Below are positions 1 to 8,367 of a stretch of 64,000 nt of DNA, piece by piece. The notes beneath the pieces are model-generated. The model saw nothing but the letters and a program-made list of their open reading frames with translations, was not told the DNA's origin and searched no databases. The DNA comes from Streptomyces sp. DHE7-1 (GTDB lineage: Bacteria > Actinomycetota > Actinomycetes > Streptomycetales > Streptomycetaceae), in assembly GCA_016432725.1 (NCBI GenBank), contig JACJDG010000003.1, positions 7,036,001 to 7,100,000 on the forward strand. The letters are read 5' to 3'. Numbering within the stretch: position 1 is the first letter of the stretch; each line of letters begins with the position of its first letter. The position numbers and the translations under genes are program-made.

Positions 1-245
1 CCCACCTCGCTCTCGTCCGGCCGGTCCAGCCGCTGACCCCAGAAGGGTGTCAGGAGTGTCTGATGCTCGGCTCCCCATGGGTCCACCTGCGGCTCTGCCT
101 GACCTGCGGGCACGTCGGCTGCTGCGACTCCTCGCCGAACAAGCACGCGCGCGGGCACGCAGCCGCCGTCGCCCATCCGATCGTGCAGTCGTTCCAGCCC
201 GGCGAGGACTGGCGCTGGTGCTTCGTTCACGAGGCGTTCGTCTGA
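1..245 (+). CDS. UBP-type zinc finger protein, 3' part only
   Basis: The reading frame is open from the window edge to TGA at 243-245, about 80 residues, so the start lies outside. The visible part has closely spaced Cys and His residues (GCQEC, then WVHLRLCLTCGHVGCCDSS, KHARGH, and a late His) typical of the zinc-binding ubiquitin-hydrolase-type (UBP/ZnF) fold. In actinobacteria these are small stand-alone proteins with no protease domain, and their ligand is not settled. The stop overlaps the next start (TGATG), so translation is probably coupled to the flavoprotein downstream, suggesting a shared role. Confidence 0.85.
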   Translation, partial: HLALVRPVQPLTPEGCQECLMLGSPWVHLRLCLTCGHVGCCDSSPNKHARGHAAAVAHPIVQSFQPGEDWRWCFVHEAFV

Positions 246-2059
246 TGTCCGGCGACCAGTCGCTGCCGGGCGAAGAACCGGTGCCGGAGGAAGCCGACGA
301 GGCCGCCTTCTGGGAGACCCCGGACATCTACGGCGCGTATCCGCGGCTCACGGAGGACCAGACAGCACGTCTGGCGGAGCATGGGCAACGCCGGAGCATG
401 GCTCCGGACGACGTGCTGATCCGGGAGGGGGAGCGCTGCGAGACGTTCTACGTCGTCCTCAGCGGTTCCGTCGCCGTCGTCGAGGACTACGGCACTCCCG
501 AGGAGCACGTGCTGCGCGTGCACGGCCCTGGTCGCTTCATCGGCGAACTCGGCCTGGTGTACGGACAAGTGGCCTTCTACACCGCTGTCGCCAGGGAGCC
601 GGGCGAGGTCCTCGTCGTCTCCTTGGACCAGTTGCGCCACCTGGTGTCCAAGGACGCCACCATCGGGGACGTCGTGCTGCGCGCCTGTCTGGGCCGTCGC
701 GCGCTGCTCGTCGGACAGGGCGCCGGCTTCCGCATCGTCGGCTCGCGCTACTCGCCCGACACCAGACGGCTGCGCGAGTTCGCCGTCCGCAACCGGCTGC
801 CGCACCGCTGGATCGACCTGGAGACCGACGAGGAGGCCGAGGAGCTGCTGCGCCGCTTCGGCGTCGGCCCGGCGGAGACACCACTCGTCATCTGGCGGGA
901 CACCACCTTGTTGCGCAACCCCAGCAACGCGGAACTGGCCCGGCTCATCGGCCTGCCGTCACTGCCCGCCGGAAACCGTCGCGGCGACGTCCTCATCGTA
1001 GGCTCCGGACCCGCCGGCCTCGCTGCCGCGGTGTACGCCGCCTCCGAGGGCCTGAGCACCACGGTGGTGGAGGCGATGGCCACCGGCGGCCAGGCCGGCA
1101 CGTCGTCCCGCATCGAGAATCTGCTCGGCTTCCCATCCGGCATCTCCGGCGCCGAACTCACCGAACGCGCTGTGCTCCAGGCCGACAAGTTCGGAGCCAG
1201 GATCAGCCTTCCGCTGGAGGCGACCGGTCTCCATCCCAAGGACGAGGACCACTACGTGGTGGCGTTCGCCGACGGCAGCGAGATCGCCGCCCGCGCCGTC
1301 GTCCTGGCCATGGGTGCCCGCTACCGCCGGCTCCAGGTGCCCGGCATCGAACGCCTGGAGGGAACGAGCGTGCACTACTCGGCGACCGTCTACGAGGCCC
1401 AGCAGTGCCGCACCGACCCGGTGGCCGTCGTCGGCGGAGGCAACTCGGCGGGCCAGGCAGTGCTGTTCCTCGCCGGGTACGCGCCGAAGGTGCACCTGCT
1501 GGTCCGAGGAGCCAGCCTTGAGGCCAACATGTCCCGTTACCTGGTCGACCAGGTGGAGCGCCATCCGCGGGTGGAGGTCATGCTGCACACCGAGGTCACC
1601 GAGGTCATCGGCCAGGAAGTGCTGGAGGAACTCGACGTGGTCGACAACCGCACGGGCGGGCACCGCCGGCTCGCGGTACGAAGCCTGTTCGTCTTCACCG
1701 GCGCCGAACCTCACACCGAGTGGCTCGCCGGCATGGTCGCCCTCGACTCCCGCGGCTTCGTCCTCACCGGGCCGGAGGCCCAGGAAGCCTGTGCCTACCC
1801 CGAGGTGTGGCACGGCCGCGGGCGCTCGTGCATGACCCTGGAGGCGAGCCTGCCCGGGGTCTTCGCGGTAGGGGACGTCCGCAGCGGCTCGGTGAAGCGG
1901 GTGGCCTCCGCGGCCGGTGAGGGCGCGATGGCCATCCACTTCGTGCACCGGCACCTGGGGCACGCGGCCGTACCCGGCACCACGGGCACGTCAGCTGTCG
2001 CGGGCCACTCGGACGTCTCGCCACGCATACGTCACAAGGAGTCCGCGTGGCTGGCATGA
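245..2059 (+). CDS. Cyclic-nucleotide-binding domain / thioredoxin-reductase-like FAD oxidoreductase
   Basis: A 604-residue cytosolic flavoprotein. ATG 245 was chosen because it overlaps the upstream stop; the frame is open further upstream but only inside the zinc-finger gene. Order: a cNMP-binding fold (about residues 35-150, with a RPGRFIGELG-like phosphate-binding cassette region), a glutaredoxin/thioredoxin-like segment (about 160-240), then a two-nucleotide-domain reductase with the FAD motif GSGPAGLA at about 253 and the NAD(P)H motif GGGNSAG at about 397. The redox-active CxxC of true thioredoxin reductases is absent: the equivalent HYCATC position reads HYSATV (S379, V382). It is therefore probably a ferredoxin/flavodoxin-type or sensor reductase rather than a classical TrxB. 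The real substrate is unknown. Confidence 0.85.
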   Translation: MSGDQSLPGEEPVPEEADEAAFWETPDIYGAYPRLTEDQTARLAEHGQRRSMAPDDVLIREGERCETFYVVLSGSVAVVEDYGTPEEHVLRVHGPGRFIGELGLVYGQVAFYTAVAREPGEVLVVSLDQLRHLVSKDATIGDVVLRACLGRRALLVGQGAGFRIVGSRYSPDTRRLREFAVRNRLPHRWIDLETDEEAEELLRRFGVGPAETPLVIWRDTTLLRNPSNAELARLIGLPSLPAGNRRGDVLIVGSGPAGLAAAVYAASEGLSTTVVEAMATGGQAGTSSRIENLLGFPSGISGAELTERAVLQADKFGARISLPLEATGLHPKDEDHYVVAFADGSEIAARAVVLAMGARYRRLQVPGIERLEGTSVHYSATVYEAQQCRTDPVAVVGGGNSAGQAVLFLAGYAPKVHLLVRGASLEANMSRYLVDQVERHPRVEVMLHTEVTEVIGQEVLEELDVVDNRTGGHRRLAVRSLFVFTGAEPHTEWLAGMVALDSRGFVLTGPEAQEACAYPEVWHGRGRSCMTLEASLPGVFAVGDVRSGSVKRVASAAGEGAMAIHFVHRHLGHAAVPGTTGTSAVAGHSDVSPRIRHKESAWLA

Positions 2060-2310
2060 CGAACGGCCGCGGGAAGTCCGCGAACGGGTTGCCCTCGGTC
2101 CACGCGAAGCAGCTGTGCGGGTGCACCCCGGTGACGTCCCGCGCGTGCAGGAGGAGCGCGGCGAGGGCGTGGGGGCCGGACGCGGACTCCACGGTCGGTA
2201 CGCGGTAGCGCTCGTGCGGGACCTCGCCGCGCACGCTCGGGCCCGCCTCGAACTCGGAGGGGTCGGTGACGGTCACCTGGACGAAGACGAAGTCCTCCCG
2301 CGGGACCGGG
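2060..2310 (-). pseudogene. Decayed C-terminal fragment of an APC permease
   Basis: On the minus strand this stretch encodes DFVFVQVTVTDPSEFEAG, then RGEVPHERYRV and EGNPFADF. It corresponds closely to the C-terminal cytosolic part of the intact permease at 6300-8255 (DFVFVEVTVTDPSEFEAG, RGEVLHERYRV, EGNPFANF). At DNA level 2071-2299 aligns with about 6407-6633 with scattered substitutions and small indels. The rest of the gene is missing on both sides. It is a diverged remnant rather than a fresh duplication. Confidence 0.85.
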
Positions 2311-2439
2311 GCAATCCTGCGTCGATGTTTCCGTTCGGAGGCTCCGCGACAGCTTGATTCGCGTAGATCACGCAGGTGGGAAGCCTGCTCGCCACGGCAC
2401 TCGATGTTGTGGAACGTCTTCGAGTCGAAGCCATGCCGA

Positions 2440-2537
2440 TGTACAGTAAACGGCGCCCCCGACCTGCAGAAAGTCGGCGGGGAGCCGTCTGCTAGGAGTC
2501 CAAAGTGCTGCGCACCATGTTCAAGTCCAAGATCTAG
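2440..2537 (+). pseudogene. panD leader and first ten codons (remnant)
   Basis: GTG at 2505 starts the peptide VLRTMFKSKI followed at once by TAG (2535-2537). This matches the first ten residues of the intact PanD at 36938 (MLRTVFKSKI). The homology continues upstream: the leader around 2465-2500 (GACCTGCAGAAAG, then GGCGGGGAGC) resembles the intact panD leader at about 36887-36915. The rest of panD is missing. Together with the adjacent permease remnant this shows an ancestral second copy of these genes, since destroyed. Confidence 0.8.
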
Positions 2538-2719
2538 CGTTTGGGTGGTTTCGCAGGTCAGCACCCTGATCGCGGCCTCCAGGTCAGCAAGAGGTCAGCA
2601 TCAGACCGCATGGTGTCCAGCATGCTGACCTGCACCCACGGCAGGGCCTGCTGCGCCGCCCATGGCCTGCTCGGAAGGCTTGATGCGTGGCTCGACACCT
2701 CACCCATGGGATGGGGTAG

Positions 2720-2929
2720 TTCTTCAAGGAGTGCGGTTGTTCCAGACCGACCCGCTGCCCGCACCCGTACACGATTCGGTTCCGGGACTCTCTCGGCAAG
2801 CAGCGTGAAGAGGCCGGCTATGACACGCAGGACGACGCTATCGAGCGTCTCACGCAGACCTACGCGGAGAAGAAGACAACGGTGCCATCCGTTGCCGAGG
2901 TGCGCCGCGAACTCGGTCAGCAAACGTAG
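2720..2929 (+). pseudogene. N-terminal fragment of a site-specific integrase
   Basis: The frame reads FFKECGCSRPTRCPHPYTIR, then FRDSLGKQREEAGY, DDAIERLTQTYAEKKT and VAEVRRELGQQT before TAG at 2927-2929. The Cys-rich GCGC...CPHP block followed by a KQR(E)EAG(Y)xT segment is what I remember of Streptomyces phage/ICE tyrosine-type integrase N-termini. An in-frame TAG at 2717-2719 removes the start, and the catalytic domain is absent. It is a relic of an integrative element. Confidence 0.6.
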
Positions 2930-3035
2930 CGTGCGGCAGTCTGGCCGGGACGGACAAGACGATCGATGCTGTTTCCCGTTTCCTTCTCCGACATGGGAAC
3001 GCGACATGCGCGGCAGGGAGGACCGGGGAAACGGA

Positions 3036-3360
3036 CTATCTGGAAGTCGTGCCGAAAAGGGAGGCGATCGTGCGCTCGACCACCCACCGGAAGACGTCCA
3101 GCCTTCTGCCGTGGTCCTCGCCCCGCTCGGCGATCACCGGTGTGATGCCGAGAGCCCGCACAAGACGGCGGTACCTGTCATGGTCGTAGCCGCGGTCCGC
3201 GAGCAGGGCATCAGGCCGTCGGCGCGGGCGGCCGACCGGTCCTGCTACCCGCGGGATCTTGTCGAGCAGAGGCGGCAACCGGGTGACGTCGCCCACGGTT
3301 GCCGCCGGTCAGCGACACCGCGAGCGGGATGCCCTGACCGTCGCCCGCCGGGTGCCCTCT
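3036..3360 (-). pseudogene. IS5-family transposase remnant, frameshifted
   Basis: On the minus strand an N-proximal piece with GIPLAVSLTGGNR is followed, in another frame, by DVTRLPPLLDKIPRVAG, LLADRGYDHDRYRRLV, ITPVIAERG and RWVVERTIASL. These are hallmark motifs of IS5-type DDE transposases (LADRGYD region, RWVVER containing the catalytic Glu). The frame change near 3297 cannot be repaired by adding one base, unlike most breaks in this window, and the usual C-terminal extension is lost. This is true decay. No terminal inverted repeats were found nearby. Confidence 0.75.
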
Positions 3361-3663
3361 CGTCCACTGCGCCGGCGCCATGGGCCTCCTCGGGACCGTC
3401 GTCATTCCCGACGCCAAGACGGAAGCCGCAGCCGAATCCATCGCGGCGGTCCTCTGCGTGACCTGCTGTGCCATGATCACCCGCGCCCGCGAGCGGCGCT
3501 GGTCCTAGGTCGGCAGGGCAGCCGGTTGCTACGCCACCTGGGGCTGTACGGGTAGGCCATGATGAGCGTCCGAGGGAGGGGCGGGCGGCGCCCGAACCCG
3601 TACGTACGACAGAAGAGCCCTGTATCCGCCATGCCGCCGCCTCCCAGCAGCGATACTGAATGC
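3361..3663. other. Intergenic stretch, no supported gene
   Basis: This lies between the transposase remnant and the two-gene toxin-like unit. A 42-codon open frame (3380-3508, plus) exists but shows no family features. The promoter of the 3664 gene must lie in the last 150 bases; I see no convincing boxes. Confidence 0.4.
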
Positions 3664-4026
3664 ATGGACCCGACGATCACCGCTCCCCGCGCCGAGGTGC
3701 TGCGGGACCGCTACCGCAGCCGACTGCCCGAGCGTTTGCAGGAGCTGGTCGGTCCCGTCGAGGGCAACGTGGAGCTGCCGCTCCACATCGTCTGGTCCGG
3801 GCGGACGAGCTACAGCCTGGACCGTCCGAAGTCCCGCATGACGCTGTACCGGACCGTCCTCGCCGAAGGACTGCGCGAGGACCTGGTGGCCCTGCTGCAC
3901 CACCGGCTGCTCACCGAGCAGTGGCCCGTCCTGCGGCGCTTGATCAGTCCCTACCTCCGCGAGGTCTGGGAGGACGCCTTCCCCGAGCTGCTCCGCACCG
4001 CTCCGGCCGACACGACCGCCGCGTGA
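3664..4026 (+). CDS. Unrecognised protein paired with an AbiEii-type toxin (candidate antitoxin)
   Basis: A 120-residue protein of unrecognised family. ATG 3664 was preferred over 3559 because the extra 35 residues look non-coding. It is rich in Arg/Leu and predicted mostly helical, with a conserved-looking centre (LPLHIVWSGRTSYSLDRPKS). There are no membrane segments and no clear winged-helix like the AbiEi antitoxin. Its TGA overlaps the GTG of the next gene (GTGA at 4023-4026), so the two are almost certainly co-translated. Position and size suggest the cognate antitoxin or partner of the nucleotidyltransferase. That is inference from context only. Confidence 0.6.
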   Translation: MDPTITAPRAEVLRDRYRSRLPERLQELVGPVEGNVELPLHIVWSGRTSYSLDRPKSRMTLYRTVLAEGLREDLVALLHHRLLTEQWPVLRRLISPYLREVWEDAFPELLRTAPADTTAA

Positions 4027-4682
4027 AGCTCACTCCGCTCCACGAGCGTCTCCTCGCCGACATCCTCGACCTCGGCTCCCCCTACCCTCTGGTCCTCACC
4101 GGCGGATACGCCGTGCAGGCCCACGGCCTGGTCGAACGCTTCAGCCGCGACCTCGACGTCGCCACCGAGAACCCCGCTCCGATGCAGGAGATCGTCGCCT
4201 CACTCACAGCAGGTCTCAGCGCGCGCGGATGGCAGACCACGCACGTCCAGACCGATCCGCTCAGCGGCCGTTTTCTCGTCACCGATCCGGACACCGGCGA
4301 GGAGTGTGAGGTCGACGTCCTCAAGGAGGCGTTCTGGGCCCCTCCCGCTCAGACCCCCTACGGCCCCGTTCTCTCCCTCGATGACGTGATCGGCACCAAG
4401 GTCCGTGCCCTCGCCGACCGCGGCACCGTCCGTGACCTCATCGACGTCCAGGCCGCCTGGCGCCACCGCTCCACCGCCGACCTCGAATCCCTGGGCCGCC
4501 GTCGTGCCCACGAAGAGTTCAGCCTTGAAGACCTTAGGGACCGGCTTATCGGCGCGGATTGGTACGAGGATGAGGACTACACCGCGTACGGGCTCACCTC
4601 CCGGCAGATCGAAGAACTCAAGGCGTGGGCGCTGGAGTGGGCGGAGGATCTGGGTGCGCGGATCCATGACGAGAACGCCTGA
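4023..4682 (+). CDS. AbiEii/AbiGii-type nucleotidyltransferase toxin
   Basis: A 219-residue protein with the nucleotidyltransferase core of AbiEii/AbiGii toxins: LTGGYAVQAHG with the Gly-Gly pair at about 27-28, followed by FSRDLDVAT with metal-binding Asp at about 43 and 45. A later DVLKEAF and DDVIGTKVRALADR segment matches the conserved third acidic/Lys region of the family. Known members (AbiEii, MenT) transfer nucleotides to tRNA or other acceptors and cause growth arrest during phage infection. The start GTG overlaps the preceding stop. It lies among integrase and IS relics, so horizontal transfer is likely. The true target is unknown. Confidence 0.85.
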   Translation: MKLTPLHERLLADILDLGSPYPLVLTGGYAVQAHGLVERFSRDLDVATENPAPMQEIVASLTAGLSARGWQTTHVQTDPLSGRFLVTDPDTGEECEVDVLKEAFWAPPAQTPYGPVLSLDDVIGTKVRALADRGTVRDLIDVQAAWRHRSTADLESLGRRRAHEEFSLEDLRDRLIGADWYEDEDYTAYGLTSRQIEELKAWALEWAEDLGARIHDENA

Positions 4683-4965
4683 GAGGCGGTCATCGCGTCC
4701 ATCCCTTCTACCGCCGGTGCAGCGAGAGGATTCGGTGTAGCCGGCAGGGTCCAACCCGGAGCCATCCACGGTGGTGGCTGCCCTGCACGGCGGATGTGCG
4801 GGTCGGCCGAGCGATACCTCGCAGAGGACTCACGGCGAAATCGGGCTGCGGTAACGGTGAAACACTGCATCCCGCTCCCACTCCCAGGTCCAGTCCGGGT
4901 CCCGACGGTGGAACTCGGTAACGGCCAGCTCGAAGAATTGGTCGGAAGGCTTCCGGCTGGATCCA

Positions 4966-5558
4966 TTGACTACCAGTGCGGCCACCACGATTGACCACGA
5001 GAAGCCCATCGCCGATACCGGAGCAGACGTCTGGTGGAACTTCGTTCCAGCCTGCGAAGACTGCCATCACTGGAAGGAGGGCCGTACCGCGCGGCGCGGG
5101 GTCGCCGACATGGATCTCCATCACAGGTATCCGGAGGCAGGCTTCGCAACTCGAGGTATGCCCCCCAGGGTGTACGCCGGCATTACAAAACGTGTGGAGC
5201 GTGTACAGCGAGAGATAGCCGACATGTACCGGTGCGAGTGGTTCCAGCTGCACTACGGCAGTGAGAAGCACCGGAACAAGGCCGAGCTGTTCGAGATTCT
5301 CGATCGCTGCAAGGCTACCCCCACTACCCTTGGCGGACGCCGAAACTGAGGACTTCACGGACCGTCTGTACGCGCCTGATCTGCTGTGGTGACCAGTATC
5401 CCAAGGCAAAGCATTTGGTGGCATTCCTGGAGCCCGAGGAGCGCACCGCCTTCAAGCGAGCTGTGTTCAACGAGCGCGTCCATGAGGGCGACGTACCAGG
5501 TCGGCTCATCCGCGAGTACCTCGCAGCCACAGAGCGCGACCGCCATGGCGTGGCGTAG
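4966..5558 (+). CDS. HNH endonuclease-like protein, frame broken, N-terminus uncertain
   Basis: Starting from a possible TTG at 4966 the frame reads TTIDHEKPIADTGADVWWNF, then VPACEDCHHWKEGR: the DH...P, N and CxxC(H)xxK spacing of an HNH nuclease. The frame stops at 5347-5349, but adding one C to the run at 5321-5325 continues it through CTRLICCGDQYPKAKHLVAF and LIREYLAATERD to TAG at 5556-5558. No ATG/GTG and no typical N-terminal CxxC lie upstream, where stops occur at 4852 and 4858, so the 5' end may be truncated. It could be a defence or homing nuclease, or an inactive relic. Confidence 0.6.
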
Positions 5559-5674
5559 CCGCAGGGGAGGGACACAGCTATGCAGCTTTCCCAAAGCGTT
5601 CACCGTCATAGCCAGGGTCTACCAGACGTCCGTGACACAGTGCCGATCGACTGTCGCCTGAAGTTGGAATGGGC

Positions 5675-6196
5675 TCAGTGAGAGAACCCCGATGCCCTCA
5701 GTACCGCCTGCACGGTCTCGTCGTCGATCCGGTGGCCCAGCCGGTCGAGGAGCTCGGCTCCATGGCGCAGTGTGCCGCGTTCGATGGAATGGCATGCACC
5801 GGTGTCGAGTGCGTGCCAGATCAGTGGGTTCGCGGTGAGGACGCGGGGGTCGAGTTCCAGGCAGTGGCCGTGGACGTCCCGCAGCACCAGATGGGAGGAG
5901 ACGCCATCGTACTGCCGCACGCTCGTCAGCGCGTCCGTGCGGACGACGTGCCGGCGCCAAGGTGTGCGGACGGCCAGCCAGCCGGGGCCGGCGCTCACCC
6001 GGGGTGGCAGCAGGACGGCACCCACCGTGGCGGAAACAGTGAGCCACAGCAGGGCGCGCAGGGATGTGAAGCTCCCCGCGTCCCAGTCGACGAGCAGTGC
6101 CATGGCGCAGAACAGCAGGGCGCAGCTCACCGCGAGCCGCGCGCTGCCACGCCAGTGGCGGTCACAGGCTGAGCTGACTGGTCCGCTTCGCTCCAC
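5675..6196 (-). CDS. Membrane-anchored protein of unknown function (paralogue of 19564-20121)
   Basis: About 173 residues with one or two membrane segments near the N-terminus (LAVSCALLFCAMALLVDW and LLWLTVSATVGAVLL), then a soluble domain with LPPRVSAGPGWLAVR, RTDALTSVRQYDGVSSHLVL and a C-terminal DDETVQAVLRASG. It is clearly paralogous to 19564-20121 (LCPPRVSAGGNWLA, RTDLLVSIRVLDGIS, ETARAVFKASG). The soluble part resembles a PH-like beta domain, but I do not recognise the family. GTG 6196 was chosen because a -10-like TAGCGT (6209-6204) sits seven bases before it, suggesting a leaderless mRNA. The four-half-site array at 6233-6286 lies directly upstream. Confidence 0.75.
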   Translation of the reverse strand: MERSGPVSSACDRHWRGSARLAVSCALLFCAMALLVDWDAGSFTSLRALLWLTVSATVGAVLLPPRVSAGPGWLAVRTPWRRHVVRTDALTSVRQYDGVSSHLVLRDVHGHCLELDPRVLTANPLIWHALDTGACHSIERGTLRHGAELLDRLGHRIDDETVQAVLRASGFSH

Positions 6197-6232
6197 GGAC
6201 CCGACGCTATGCGGCCCTGCCGAGTCGGGCGA

Positions 6233-6286
6233 CCGTCGCTGACGGATCCCTGACGCCTGAGAAGCGGATACTGACGCGACCCTTAC
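6233..6286 (-). promoter_or_regulatory. Four-half-site 11-bp direct repeat array upstream of 5675-6196
   Basis: Read on the minus strand the half-sites are GTAAGGGTCGC, GTCAGTATCCG, (10-base gap), GTCAGGGATCC and GTCAGCGACGG, at offsets 0, 11, 32 and 43. A -10-like CATAGCGT begins at offset 75. There is no -35 box, as expected for an activator-dependent promoter. Proposed site for an OmpR-family regulator such as KdpE. Confidence 0.7.
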
Positions 6287-6299
6287 GCGAGTGCTGGCG

Positions 6300-8255
6300 T
6301 CAGCCCGTGTGGACACGGGGGCGGCGGGTGCGGTCCGGTTCCGCCTCGCGCAGGACCTCGCGCGTGACGGGGGCGACCTCGCCCTGGCCGAAGAGGAAGA
6401 ACCGCAGGAAGTTGGCGAACGGGTTGCCCTCGGTCCACTCGAAGTAGATGTGCGGGGTGCACCCGGTGACGTCCCGCGCGTGCAGGAGGAGCGCGGCCAG
6501 GGCGTTGGGGATGGACGCGGACTCCAGGGTCAGCACGCGGTAGCGCTCGTGCAGGACCTCGCCGCGCACGGTCAGGCCCGCCTCGAACTCGGAGGGGTCG
6601 GTGACGGTCACCTCGACGAAGACGAAGTCCTCCTGTTCCGGCATGTCGTTGTCGGCCCGGATCTGCTCGACTTTGTCGCGGTACTCGGCCTTGTCCCGGT
6701 GACCCGGCTCGTTGGCGATGAACCGCATCTTGCGGCTGGCCATGTCCCGGATGAATCGTTCCGCCATGGGGTCGAGCGCCACGCTGGTCACGCGCAACTC
6801 GAAGGCGCGGGCGAGGCGTGACAGCAGCGAGACCATGATGATGCCGACGATGAAGCAGGCGCCGATCTTCACACCGTCCGGGCGTTCGATGACGTTCACG
6901 ACGGTCGTGTAGAGGAACACCACCGAGATCACCGCGAAGGCGATCGTCCAATTCCGTTGGCCTGCCTTGTGCGCGGCGATGGTCACCGCGATCGCGGCGG
7001 AGCTGATCAGCACCAGCACGCCGGTGGCGTAGGCGCCGCCCTGCTTGTCCACGTTGGCGTCGAAGATCCAGGTGACCAGGAAGGCGACGAGGGTGAAGAC
7101 GATGACCATCGGGCGCACCGCCCGGGCCCAGTGCGGGGCCATGCCGTACCGAGGCAGATAGCGCGGCATCAGGTTGAGCAGTCCGGCCATCGCGGACGCC
7201 CCCGCGAACCACAGGATCGCGATCGTCGAGATGTCGTAGACCGTGCCGAAGGCTCCGCCCAGGTACTCGTGCGCCAGGTACGCGAGGGCGCGGCCGTTGG
7301 CCTGGCCGCCGGGCTTGAACTCGTTCTCCGGGATCAGCAGCGTGGTGATGAAGCTGGTGGCGATCAGGAAGCAGCTCATGATCAGGGCCGCCGTGGTCAG
7401 CAGCTTCTTGGTGTCCCGGATCCGGCCGGCCGGCCGCTCCTCGGTGTCGCCCGGCTCGCCCTGGACATGCGGCATGACGGCCACACCGGTCTCGAAGCCC
7501 GACAGGCCGAGCGCGAGCTTGGGGAAGACGATCAGGGCGACGCCGATCATCACGAACACGTTGCCGTGCTCCGCGGTCAGGGCACTGCTCCAGTCGGCCA
7601 CCACGTGCCCGGCGGTGAGGACGTGCCAGATGCCTACGACCACCACCACGACGTTCAGGCCCAGATAGATCCCGACCAGGGCGACTGCGACACCGATCGC
7701 CTCCAGGAAGCCCTTGAGGAAGACCGCGCCGAGCAGGGCCACGAGGAACAGCGTGATCAGCATCTGCTTGCCGTGCAAGGCGTCCGTCAGATGCGGGTTC
7801 TCCACCAGGTGGGTGGAGGCGTCGGCCGCCGAAAGAGTGATGGTGATCAGGAAGTCGGTCGCCGCGAAGCCCAGCAGAGTGAGCACGAAGAGCTTGCCCT
7901 GCCAGAACGACAGCAGGCGCTCCAGCATCGCGATCGAGCCCTCGCCGTGCGGGCTCTCCTCGGAGACGCGGCGGTAGACCGGCAGAGCGCCGGCCAGGGT
8001 GACGATGACCAGCACGATCGTTGCGATCGGTGACAGGAGACCAGCCGCCAGCGCCGCGATGCCGGGCTGGTAGCCGAGGGTGGAGAAGTAGTCGACACCC
8101 GTCAGGCACATCACCCGCCACCAGCGCTGCCCCTTGTGCGGGGGCTCCGGCTCGGCGTGCGGTCCCGTGTGGCCGCCGTGCCTGCCCATGTCGGACAGGC
8201 CCTCCAGCATCCACACCCGCAGACGGCTCGGCGGCGACTGTTCGGTGGTGGCCAT
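6300..8255 (-). CDS. APC-superfamily permease with cytosolic C-terminal domain
   Basis: A 651-residue protein starting at ATG 8255 with a GGAG ribosome site. About twelve hydrophobic segments follow a 50-residue polar N-terminus; the first helix motif TGVDYFSTLGYQPGIAAL matches the APC TM1 pattern. The last about 150 residues are soluble (DFVFVEVTVTDPSEFEAGL, HIYFEWTEGNPFANF) and correspond to the remnant at 2060-2310. The family includes amino-acid and K+ permeases. The neighbourhood, with kdp, kimA-like and kup genes, favours an ion- or osmolyte-related role, but the substrate cannot be read from sequence. Half-site repeats lie upstream at 8368-8421. Confidence 0.85.
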   Translation of the reverse strand: MATTEQSPPSRLRVWMLEGLSDMGRHGGHTGPHAEPEPPHKGQRWWRVMCLTGVDYFSTLGYQPGIAALAAGLLSPIATIVLVIVTLAGALPVYRRVSEESPHGEGSIAMLERLLSFWQGKLFVLTLLGFAATDFLITITLSAADASTHLVENPHLTDALHGKQMLITLFLVALLGAVFLKGFLEAIGVAVALVGIYLGLNVVVVVVGIWHVLTAGHVVADWSSALTAEHGNVFVMIGVALIVFPKLALGLSGFETGVAVMPHVQGEPGDTEERPAGRIRDTKKLLTTAALIMSCFLIATSFITTLLIPENEFKPGGQANGRALAYLAHEYLGGAFGTVYDISTIAILWFAGASAMAGLLNLMPRYLPRYGMAPHWARAVRPMVIVFTLVAFLVTWIFDANVDKQGGAYATGVLVLISSAAIAVTIAAHKAGQRNWTIAFAVISVVFLYTTVVNVIERPDGVKIGACFIVGIIMVSLLSRLARAFELRVTSVALDPMAERFIRDMASRKMRFIANEPGHRDKAEYRDKVEQIRADNDMPEQEDFVFVEVTVTDPSEFEAGLTVRGEVLHERYRVLTLESASIPNALAALLLHARDVTGCTPHIYFEWTEGNPFANFLRFFLFGQGEVAPVTREVLREAEPDRTRRPRVHTG

Positions 8256-8342
8256 CGTCGTGCTCTCCTGGTCTGCGGCTCAGCGCTGGCTTTGGCCATC
8301 ACTCGGACGGCTGCACCAGCGTAAGCAAGGAGTGACGCGTGG

Positions 8343-8367
8343 GCCCGCGGATGAGTTGTCCGCGGGC
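8343..8367. terminator. Small GC hairpin upstream of the APC permease
   Basis: Perfect 8-bp arms GCCCGCGG (8343-8350) and CCGCGGGC (8360-8367) with a 9-base loop. There is no T-run. It may terminate the 8421-8798 transcript or act in the permease leader. Confidence 0.4.

Noticed and set aside
3380..3508. 42-codon plus-strand frame (MGLLGTVVIPDAKTEAAAES)
   Set aside because: No ribosome site, no recognised family, and it overlaps the upstream edge of the transposase remnant; probably chance.
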